From positions 468,501-532,500 of the forward strand of contig CAJHNH020001090.1 of the NCBI GenBank assembly GCA_905116865.2: a stretch of 64,000 bases of DNA, given 5' to 3'. Below the pieces are notes generated by a model. It was not told the origin of the DNA and made no database searches. It worked only from the letters and a program-made list of their open reading frames with translations. Shown here one piece after another: positions 34,526 through 44,118 of the stretch. Within the stretch, counting starts at the first letter, position 1; every line of letters begins with the position of its first letter. Position numbers and translations under genes: made by a program. The DNA is from Candidula unifasciata (taxonomy: Eukaryota > Mollusca > Gastropoda > Stylommatophora > Geomitridae).

Positions 34526-34989
34526 CGTGGATGGTTGGGTGAATGGATGAGTGGGCTGAACAAGGGTCTCATGATGTGATGCTTCTCTCTTACTGTCATC
34601 AAGCAAGTGAAGACAGTAAAGATGATTGTTATACAAAGTAACAATCGAGCCCATACGCCCAAAAAAAAAAAATAATGTTCTCTAAGATACCTGCTGTGTA
34701 GGTAGCAAAAACTAGTGATGCATTGTACAGCGGGTCAGTGTGCAAAGAAACGTGGCGAGCGATGAATGGATGGACAAATAGATGAAAAGATTAAGTAGAC
34801 TGGGATGAATAGATGATAGGATATATGAGTGGATGAGAGGATGTATGGATAGATGGAAGGATTGATGGGTCTTAATGTATGTTAATCAGATGTCGCGTCA
34901 ACAAGGGTCTCGCGATGCAGTGCTTCCCTTTGACTGTCAGCTATTACACAGATACAAGGGTGCGTTACGGGGGCACTGGTAATTTATAT

Positions 34990-36500
34990 GAACCTATGTT
35001 GGGTGTTGAGGCCAAGTGGTGAGAGGTTACCCATAAAATAGATAAGTCGGTTTTCCAAGGTTTTCCGATGTCGATCATCAGATGAGCAGGATCTGATGGC
35101 CATGACCTGAATGTCAGCGGTACCACGATGATCAGCGCTGTTGAAATGAGTGGAAACTGGCCTGGTTTTTCGGTTGGTGATGTCATGAAGGTGCTGGCGA
35201 AACCGGTTTCCCCGATGTACTTGATGTTGCGCCGTTTGCAGATGATAGCATAGATGACGTTCCTACTAGTGCAGGATAATTCCTCTTTGATGCTAAAGGA
35301 AAAAGTCACATCTGAAGTATTCAGCACGTATGGGCATGTGTTGCACTGAGATCTAAGGCAAGCCTTAGTGCCCGGATGAGTAGGGGCGGGTCCCCGTAAG
35401 AGTTAAGAGAAAGGGATGGCGTCCTTACAAGACCGAGGATGAGAGGAGTTATAGGGTAGAAAGGCATGTGAGTCGGTCGGTTTATAGTAGACCAATGTGG
35501 TGAGACCACGAGGGTTGATAGAAACTGAAAGGTCCAAGAAATTGAATGAAGAGGAAGAAATCTGATGAGTTAGTTTGATATTAGGGGGAAAATTCTAGAA
35601 GAAATCAATGAAGTTCTCCAGTTCAAGTACTGACATACCGGTGACACAAAAAACCATCATCAATACAGTTCAGGGACTCGACCTGTATATTGCCACACCT
35701 GGTACTCCAGAAAACCCATGAAGAGACAGGCATAACTGGGACCCATTTTAGTGCCCATAGCCACCACACTAATTTGGGCAAAGTACTGGCCGTTAAACTC
35801 AAAAGAATTGAGAGTCAGAACCAACTCGGCTAAACGTATGATGGGTTCAGTGGCAATGGTTGGATTACTGCGTTTGTCCAGAAAGAAACGCAACGCCGAG
35901 AGGCCATCACTGTGAGGGATGGAGGTTAACAGTGAGGCAACATCCAAAGTAAAGACCTGATACCTACTATGGTCTAAGGTGAAAATAACAGACTCAAAAG
36001 TTACAATGGCATAATTGGTGTCCTTCAGGTAAGACGGAAGCTCAGCCACTTATGGCTGAAAAATGCTGTCCAGAAATGCAGATACTTGCTCGGTTGGACA
36101 CGAGCAAGCTGAAACTATGGGCCTCCCTGGGGTGTCTGCTTTATGAATTTTAGGCAGCATGTTGAAGCTAGGTTTCCCCAAACAGCTGTCATAGATGTGA
36201 AGTGACTTGGCTCTCTGGGGAAGGAGGTCTTGTGTGATGAGTGTCGTCACCACTGATTTCTCTTTATGATTGTTAGCCAGCGTGGCGTCTTCCATGCGCG
36301 GGTGGTAGGAAGCACCATCCTGAAGTTGTCTCTGCCCTTCTTGGATATGCAGATCTTTACGCCAGACTAGGATTGCTCCCCCTTTTGATAACGACGTCCT
36401 CACGACGCTGCAACTGAGTTAACGCTTGTTGTTCCGCTCGCGTGAAGTTGAAATGCCTGAGTGGCTTCGGCTTCAGTTTTGTATATCAAACAGGGTTTTG
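34990..36500 (-). mobile_element. Penelope-like retroelement remnant with GIY-YIG endonuclease
   Basis: The minus strand reads, in order: FTRAEQQALTQLQRREDVVIK (36470-36390), GGAILVWRKDLH, FNMLPKIHKADTPGRPIVSA, QVFTLDVASLLTSIPHSDGL, YFAQISVVAMGTKMGPSYACLFMG, a CIDDGF catalytic motif in place of YIDD near 35655, LDLSVSI, TLVYYKPTDSHAF, then VIYAIIC and IKYIGETG (35200-35260). RT followed by GIY-YIG defines Penelope-like elements. Breaks: an in-frame TAA near 36050 and frameshifts near 36390 and 35650. Confidence 0.88.
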
Positions 36501-37163
36501 GCAATATATAAATCCAGTGCTGCAGATGTGCCAGGACTAGGGGTCCAGGTTGACTTACGTTTAGAAATTCTAGTGAAAAAAATCATCTGCAGTAGCTGAG
36601 TTCGTATCGCAGTTTCGTGTGCTGTGAAACAATTCCAGTCTCAGTAAACGAATGAAACGATGACATCCTGCAGGAAGCGGTACAAGTCATACTTCATCAG
36701 TGGAGATGATGGCTAGAAATGTGGAAATTTGTTCATATCAGCACTGGAACCCTTGAGGCAAAGCCCTCCCACCTCAACTGAGGATGGTAGCTCAGCACTC
36801 TATACTCTCCCTCTTGCCCCTTTACACTTTGTGTAAGAAAACTAAGAAGTCTCATGTAACCGTGTATCGATTTTAGTTCAAAGTTATTGCTTATAATGTT
36901 TAGATTATTTCAAGTATAGTTGTATTTTTACTTTCCATTCAAAACATAGATGATGATGATGGTGATGGTGTGTTGAATGGCCAGCAAATGTAATAATATG
37001 CTTCAAATGTATAAACATAAATTTTAAAAGATCATTTTTAGATCATGTATTTTAGGACCCTTACAGAATGATTTGGTAGGTGACCATTCAAACCTGCCTT
37101 CCCGCCCCCTCATTATTTGGCTGCCAATCGGAAAGCAGCTGTTATTTTATGAATAGTGACGAT
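36501..37163. other. No gene; possible 5' continuation of the Penelope element
   Basis: 36501-36600 may still be element sequence on the minus strand, but no motif is seen. The remainder is AT-rich. Confidence 0.4.
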
Positions 37164-37173
37164 ATAGTTGCCA

Positions 37174-37603
37174 ACATACATCCAGTTTTAACATATGGAT
37201 GTGAATCCTGGACAATCAGCAGGCAGGCCAAACAATTTCTGGAGGCCTCGGAGATGTGGTTTTACAGAAAAATGCTTAGAATACCTTGGACAGACAAAAA
37301 GAGCAACCAAGAGGTTTTGAAAGAGGCGGGAGCCCGAAGACAACTTATCACAGACATCAGAAGGAGACAGTCATCATTTTTCGGCCATGTTATGAGAAGA
37401 GGGAAAATAGAACATGTTGTGACCATTGGAAAGATATGTGGAAGGAGAGATAGAGGAAGACAACGAGAGAAGATTCTTGACAGTCTTGTTGCATGGCATG
37501 AAAGTGTGTCGGCACACGAACTGATACATGCTGCAGGAGATCGCAGATTATGAAGAGGCATGATCGTCCACGCCAGTCGGCAAGGCACCTGCTGATGATG
37601 ATG
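37174..37603 (+). mobile_element. 5'-truncated LINE with 10-bp target duplication
   Basis: Flanked by ATAGTTGCCA at 37164-37173 and 37604-37613, ending in a CTGATGATGATG tail. The translation is uninterrupted: [73 protein letters not shown]. This is the C-terminal domain after RT. It is the cleanest copy of this LINE family in the window. Confidence 0.85.
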
Positions 37604-37885
37604 ATAGTTGCCAGTTAAGCACAGCTATCCTCTGTTATTGTTTCTCCCATTTATTGTGTTGTAAATAAATTCTCATCTGGTGGTACGAAACGGTACACAG
37701 TACCGACACTTTGGGGCGAGTACGTGCACTTTTTTTTTCTTTAAAAATGACGATGCATAAAACGATGCAGTTTTGTTAGGCTCGTGAACAAATACATCTG
37801 ATTTCTTCTTCCATTACCTTTCAGCGTCCATTGTAGCGTAAGCTCTCAACCAACTCAGGTGGTACTCATGTTTTATTATTTAAAG

Positions 37886-38064
37886 CAGTGTTTCCAAAAT
37901 GTTTCTCTGTCGCGGCTTTTTTTTTTTTTTTCAAATACAATTTTTCCGCGGCACCCTAACCTAAGTAAAATTATGACTATTCGTGTCTTGTTTAAATTAA
38001 TTATCAAGCTTTTAAAATATTTCGCGGTGCCCCTGTGAAGAGGTCGCACAGTTTGGGAATCTAA
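37886..38064. mobile_element. hAT-like MITE
   Basis: Starts cagtgtttccaaaatg and ends gcacagtttgggaatctaa, partly inverted; inner gcggc and ccgcggcaccc / gcggtgcccc also mirror. Flanks atttaaag / atctaaag match at 7 of 8. Confidence 0.6.
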
Positions 38065-38199
38065 ATCTAAAGTGTATATATTAGCATATAAATACTATAG
38101 CCGATCACCAGCAAGCAAATCAAGGTAACAAATGTTGAAAGCATGCATCGTTTCTATAGCAACATAGTCTGTCAGTCGTGAACTGTCTTGCAGTCACTA

Positions 38200-38545
38200 A
38201 AAAAGAACATAGGGGGCTTGTGGGCTGAAATACAGTTTACGATTCTCAAAATATAACGCACAAATTAAAAAAAGAAAAAAGGAAATGTTGACATTCTCAA
38301 TGATCTGAACATCCAGGAAAATTGGCTTGTAAACAGCATCTTGTCTCTGAAACTGAAATAATTTAGTCATGTCAAACGTCACGGGGGGTTTGAGAGAAAA
38401 GTAGCTGAGGTTCAGAGTAAAACGACAAGGGGTCATACAGCAATGGAATGTTTGTCACATTAGAGTGTCTAACTTGCATAATGCGGGAGAGGTGACAAGA
38501 ATCCACATATAATAATCAGGTTATCGTCACAGACACGGTCTTTAA
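38200..38545 (+). pseudogene. LINE C-terminal fragment, degenerate
   Basis: DNA similarity to 40985-41310: tgttgacattctcaatgatc, aacatccaggaaaattggct and aacagcatct. It has lost its frame. Confidence 0.5.
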
Positions 38546-38765
38546 AGGACCGTTGTGATGATGATGTATATCGTAAGACTCCCCTCCATATACTACACAA
38601 AGGAATACTTTAAACATACATACCGTGCTGAAACGCTGGTCCCGGAAAGTCCATCTGGAAGATAATGCGACCTAGTCGTGAGATAAAACGCATTTGTCCT
38701 AGTGCACCGAGGCTGTATTTTGAGATCCTTGGAAAGTGTTGTCACAATATGCCAGAGCAGTTGAT

Positions 38766-39437
38766 CTTGTAGCACAGTAGAAGTTAGTGTACATCTGTTA
38801 ACTAGTACAGTAGAAGTTAGTGTACATCTGTTAACTAGTACAGTAGAAGTTAGTGTACATCTGTTAACTAGTACAGTAGAAGTTAGTGTACATCTGTTAA
38901 CTAGTACAGTAGAAGTTAGTGTACATATGTTAACTAGTACAGTAGAAGTTAGTGTACATATGTTAACTAGTACAGTAGAAGTTAGTGTACATATGTTAAC
39001 TAGTACAGTAGAAGTTAGTGTACATATGTTAACTAGTACAGTAAAAGTTAGTGTACATCTGTTAACTAGTACAGTAGAAGTTAGTGTACATATGTTAACT
39101 AGTACAGTAGAAGTTAGTGTACAAATGTTAACTAGTACAGTAGAAGTTAGTGTACATATGTTAACTAGTACAGCAGAAGTTAGTGTACATATGTTAACTA
39201 GTACAGCAGAAGTTAGTGTACATATGTTAACTAGTACAGTAGAAGTTAGTGTACATCAGTTAACTAGTGCAGTAGAAGTTAGTGTACATATGTTAACTAG
39301 TACAGTAGAAGTTAGTGTACATCTGTTAACTAGTGCAGTAGAAGTTAGTATACATCTGTTAACTAGTACAGTAGAAGTTAGTGTACATCTGTTAACTAGT
39401 ACAGTAGAAGTTAGTGTACATCTGTTAACTACAGCAA
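38766..39437. repeat. 33-bp minisatellite with 234-codon ORF, about 20 units
   Basis: Unit acagtagaagttagtgtaca then tctgttaactagt; catatg variants give ATG starts. Reads MLTSTVEVSVH repeated. The frame continues into CA/GA microsatellite, which argues against a real protein. Confidence 0.93.
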
Positions 39438-39482
39438 CACATACTTACACCTTTGTTACTGTCCAACCAGAATATGACAGAG

Positions 39483-39487
<5 letters not shown>

Positions 39488-39575
<88 letters not shown>

Positions 39576-39834
39576 CAGAATATGATAGAACTACAAAGAG
39601 AGAGAGAGAGAGAGAGAGAGAAATAATATGACAGAGCTACGCCGAGACAGAATATGACAGAGCTTTAAAGACAGAGAGAATATGACAGAGGTGCTGACAA
39701 AGAGAGAGAGACATAATATGGCAGAGCTTCAGAGAGAGAGAGAGAAAATATGACAGAGGTGCTGATAGAGAGAGACAGAATATGACAGAGCTTCAGAGAG
39801 AGAGAGAAAGAGAGAGAGAATATGACAGGGCTAC

Positions 39835-39925
<91 letters not shown>

Positions 39926-40827
39926 GGATAGAGCTCCACAGAGAGAGAATATGACAGGGCTAAACACATAGAGAGAATATGACAGAACTACACAGAGAGA
40001 GACAGAGTATGATAGAGCTACAGAGAGAGAAAGAGAGAGAGAGAATATGACAGAGCTACAGAGAATATGACAGAGGTGCTGACAAAGAAAGAATATGACA
40101 GAGGTGCTGACAAAGAAAGAATATGACAGAGCTACAAAGAAAGAATATGACAAAGCTACAAAGAAAGAATATGACAGAGCTACAAAGAAAGAATATGACA
40201 GAGCTACAGAGAAAGGATATGACAGAGCTACAGAGAAACAATAGGACAAAGCCACAGAGAAAGAATAGGACAGAGCTACAAAGAAACAATAGGACAGAGC
40301 TACAAAGAAAGAATAGGACAGAGCTACAAAGAAAGAATAGGACAGAGCTACAAAGAAAGAATAGGACAGAGCTACAAAGAAACAATAGGACAGAGCTACA
40401 AAGAAAGAATAAGACAGAGCTACAAAGAAAGAATAGGACAGAGCTACAAAGAAACAATAGGACAGAGCTTCAAAGAAAGAATAAGACAGAGCTACAAAGA
40501 AAGAATAAGACAGAGCTACAAAGAAAGAATAGGACAGAGCTACAAAGAAACAATAGGACAGAGCTATACAGAAAGAATAGGACAGAGCTACAAAGAAAGA
40601 ATAGGACAGGGCTACAAAGAAAGAATATGACAGAGCTACAGAGAGATAATATGACAGAGCTAAAGATAGAGAGACAGAGAATATTATAGAGCTACAGAGA
40701 GAAAATTTGTCAGAGCTACAGAGAGAGAATATGACAGAGCTACAAAGAAAGAATAGGACAGAGCTACAGAGAAAGAATAGGACAGAGCTACAGAGAGAAA
40801 ATTTGTCACAGCTACAGAGAGAGCCTT
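39488..40827. repeat. (CA)n, (GA)n and 24-bp minisatellite
   Basis: CA (39488-39530), GA tracts, then from about 40070 a 24-bp unit gagctacaaagaaagaatag plus gaca. It reads TELQRKNR on plus and SSVLFFLC on minus. Confidence 0.93.
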
Positions 40828-41325
40828 AAAAGTCTATGGTTAAGCACCACCAGCAAGGAGATAAAACTTAGAATTTTGAGGGCATGCATCTTCCCTGTGG
40901 CTACATATGGATGTGAGTCGTGGACTATCTCTCAGTCCTTAAGAAAGAGAGTAGGGGCTTTTGAGCTGAAATGCTAAAGAAAGATTCTCAGAATATCTTG
41001 GACAAAGAAGATGAGAAATATTGACATCTTAAAAGATCTGAACATCAAGGAAGATTGGCTAATAAACAGCATTCTTTCTCGAAAGCTGAAATATTTTGGT
41101 CATATCAAGCGCCACGACGGATTAAAAAAAAATTATAGCAGAAGACATGGTACCAGGAAGGAGGGCAAAGGCCGACCGACACAAATATGGGCACAGGATA
41201 TAAGTGACTCCTTGAGTGTGAAAGTTCATAAGGCGGGAGAACTCGCAAGAGACCGAGTTTCTTACAGGCAGTCTGTGATGAGAGCGACGCACTGCAAAGG
41301 GCCTGCTACATGGTGATGATGATGA
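40828..41325 (+). pseudogene. LINE C-terminal fragment inside a GA-rich minisatellite
   Basis: Plus strand: PVATYGCESWTISQSLRKR, KILRISWTKKMRNIDILKDL, KLKYFGHIKRHDG, KGRPTQIWAQDI, KAGELARDRVSYR and a (GAT)n-type tail at 41312-41328. It interrupts the gaatatgacagagctac array. cagagagag occurs on both sides but is uninformative in this context. Confidence 0.75.
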
Positions 41326-41541
41326 TGACAGAGAGAGAATATGAGAGAGCTAAAGATAGAGAGACAGAGAATATGATAAAGCTACAGAGAAAAAAATGAC
41401 AGAGCTACAGAGAGGGAGAAAGAATATGACAGAGCTACAGAGAGAGAAAAATTATGATAAAGCTACAGAGAGGGAGAAAGAGTATAACCGAGCTATATAG
41501 AGATTGTGACAAAGCTACATAGAGAATATGACAGAGATACT

Positions 41542-41597
<56 letters not shown>

Positions 41598-41637
41598 TAG
41601 AGCTACAGAGAGAGAGAGAGAATATGACAGAGGTGCT

Positions 41638-41679
<42 letters not shown>

Positions 41680-42033
41680 TATAGCTACAGAGAGAGAATA
41701 TGACAGAGGTGCTGACAGAGAGAGACGGAATGTGACAGAGTTTCAGAGAGAGAAAATAGGAGAGAGCTACATAGATAGAGAATATGACAGAGCCACAGAA
41801 AGAGAGAATATGACAGAGCTAACAGAGATAAAGAGAGAATATGAAAGAGCTACAGAGAGAATGTGACAGAGCTACACAGAGAGAGAATATGATATAGCTA
41901 CAGAGAGAAAAGGTGACAGAGCTAGAGAGAGAGAATATGACAGAGGTGCTGTCAGAGAGAAATAGAATATGACAGAGCTTTAGAGATAGAGAGAATATGA
42001 GAGAGCTACATATATATATATATTACAAAGCTT

Positions 42034-42115
<82 letters not shown>
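41326..42115. repeat. Continuation of the 24-bp/GA-rich array
   Basis: Same gaatatgacagagctac motif with long (GA)n blocks, separated from the first part by the LINE fragment 40828-41325. Confidence 0.92.
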
Positions 42116-42177
42116 TTGTGGAGAGGTAGAACATGAAAAGGAATGACCCAAAAAGTAGAAGAAGAAGAAGTTGTTGA

Positions 42178-42345
42178 GTGGAGTCTCAAGAACCGACATC
42201 ATAGCACTCAGGCTCTTCCCACATGTGATTCGTCCCCATATTCAGAAGCCAGCGAAGAACGCTATTACTAGTAGCAGTGTAGCGGTCTCATAGTACTTCC
42301 ATCTCAACTTTCCTCTGAGTGTGGAGTGGGCCAGATCACTTTATC
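42178..42345 (-). pseudogene. I-clade LINE 3' end fragment
   Basis: The minus strand ends in LRWLLNMGT, then PECYDVGS*, like the 49.6-kb and 26.2-kb copies. It lies between the GA-rich region and a (GAA)n tract. Confidence 0.6.
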
Positions 42346-42351
42346 ATCCTC

Positions 42352-42500
42352 GAAGAAGAAGAAGAAGAAGAAGAAGAAGAAGAAGAAGAAGAAGAAGAAG
42401 AAGAAGAAGAAGAAGAAGAAGAAGAAGAAGAAGAAGAAGAAGAAGAAGAAGAAGAAGAAGAAGAAGAAGAAGAAGAAGAAGAAAAAAAAGAAAAAGAAGA
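42352..42500. repeat. (GAA)n microsatellite
   Basis: About 130 bp of pure GAA. Confidence 0.98.
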
Positions 42501-42660
42501 AGCAGAAAAAGTCTCTCTTTCCTCATCTAGTGACTGAGCAAGCACGTCTGAGCTTTTATGTAACATAACTAGAGTGACCATAAGACCCGTTTTTTGAGGT
42601 GCATCCCGGTCGTCTCGTCGGTATGCATCGTTTTACACAAATCTAGGTGAGAGAGAAGGT

Positions 42661-42810
42661 GGAGAAGAAGAAGAAGAAGAAGAAGAAGAAGAAGAAGAAG
42701 AAGAAGAAGAAGAAGAAGAAGAAGAAGAAGAAGGAGAGGAGGAAGAAGAAGAAGAGGAGGAAGAAGAAGAAGAAGAAGAAGAAGAAGAAGAAGAAGAAGA
42801 AGAAGAAGAA

Positions 42811-42842
<32 letters not shown>

Positions 42843-42862
42843 AAAAGAAAAAGAAGAAGAAG
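42661..42862. repeat. (GAA)n microsatellite
   Basis: GAA with GGA interruptions, inside TA copy 2. Confidence 0.98.
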
Positions 42863-43204
42863 GCTCGAGAATATAACATAACTTATAGTTATGTGTTGAC
42901 CTAATTAGATTTCAAAGCTGTGTATACTTTTAATGCCTGAAATGTGTCGATGAGCATTTTCTATGTAGGTTGTTTTTATTTATTAATTATAAAGCCATAC
43001 AGTTAACGTGTCTATATACTCTCCTGTTCTTAAAATGTATTATTTCGTTATTTAAAAATGATAATGATCATAAATTCTATAACAGTTATATGAGAGAGAA
43101 TTAACTGACTTGTTTGGGATGTCCCGTTTTCAGCTCATAATATTAGTGGGATGTTTCGTTTTCAATGTTGTAAGCGACAGGGTTATGAATACCACCATTA
43201 GAAA

Positions 43205-43500
43205 GAAAGTCGTAATAATACTTTTTCTGGATTATATTGAGAAAGAATTAAATGGTTCGGTCATCTAGTGAGAATGCAGCCGGACCAAACTGTATATACA
43301 ACTTTTTACGGTAGAATATCTTGGAGGCGGGCAAGTGGAAGACCAAGAAAGAGATGGATAAATGTTGCAGATGAAACCAGCAACAGAAGAAAAAATCCAT
43401 GGCCGAAGTCGCCCGAGAAGCGCAAGACAAACACAGAAAACCTCTACACTGGACTACAAGCTGGTATCAGTGATGATAGAAGAAAGCAAGAAATCCCGTT
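43205..43500 (+). pseudogene. LINE C-terminal fragment
   Basis: Plus strand across frames: KELNGSVI/GHLV.MQPD, TTFYGRISWRRASGRPRKRW, then NVADETSNRR. The order ...KW.GHV..M......GRPRKRW is LINE-type. Confidence 0.55.
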
Positions 43501-43559
43501 CTATCTATCTATTGTCTTCTTCACTTTTACCGGGTTGCAGCCCAGTGTCGTGGTTTAAA

Positions 43560-43668
43560 ATATTTGTTTTGTGACAGTTTTCTGGATCTTCTGGCCGTAT
43601 TCAGCTACTCGGTCTATCCATTTTTTCCTGGGTCTTCCTCTGGCCTTTCTTTCCGATGTAAGAAATCC
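43560..43668 (-). pseudogene. Short LINE C-terminal fragment
   Basis: The minus strand reads RGRPRKKWIDRVAEYGQK. Only the GRPRKKW block is left. It is opposite in orientation to the neighbour at 43205-43500. Confidence 0.5.
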
Positions 43669-43904
43669 CGTTTTCAGCTCAAAATATTGGTGTGATGTCC
43701 CGTTTTTAGCTCAGAATAGAATGGTCCCCCTAAACCGAACGGACCGTTTTTTGTTTTTTTACACCATTAGCGCGTCAGACTTGGTGCTAGCACAATATTT
43801 GAAAGACCTACGACTTTCGATGAGTAACTCGGCCAACATCACGGAAGTCACTTTTCCACTATTTCTTCACACAAGTTTTTAGAGCGGGTTAACCTGGAGC
43901 CTTT

Positions 43905-43998
43905 AGGTCAATTCTAAAAACTCGCATCGGCGCGGTTTCGAACTTGAGACTTTCTGTTCGTCAATAAGCGTCTAACCATTGCGGTCCAGTGGGCTGAC
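43905..43998 (-). mobile_element. tRNA-like SINE head
   Basis: The minus strand reads caatggttagacgctta (A-box-like) and caagttcgaaacc (B box), spaced as in SINE-A heads. No SINE body follows. Confidence 0.45.
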
Positions 43999-44118
43999 TC
44001 TGTGATTTGTGTTGCTTTAATATTTTGATTAAAAAAAAAAATGTTATCCCTAGAATTGACATTTTCCAAATTAAAAAAGTAAATATTATTTGTTTTCTTA
44101 TTAGTATCATACAGAACA

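Larger units (their letters stand above)
42571..43725. mobile_element. DNA transposon family TA, copy 2, expanded
   Basis: Left end gagtgaccataagacccgtt pairs with the right end of copy 1. Right part holds gggatgtcccgttttcagct and tagctcagaatagaatggtc. The interior has gained a (GAA)n tract (42661-42862) and LINE fragments (43205-43500, 43560-43668). Confidence 0.5.

Noticed and set aside
38927..39631. 234-codon ORF with 11-residue repeats
   Set aside because: 33-bp minisatellite reading into CA/GA microsatellite; no known repeat protein matches.
40056..40689. 133- and 188-codon ORFs on opposite strands
   Set aside because: Both follow from the 24-bp unit length divisible by 3.
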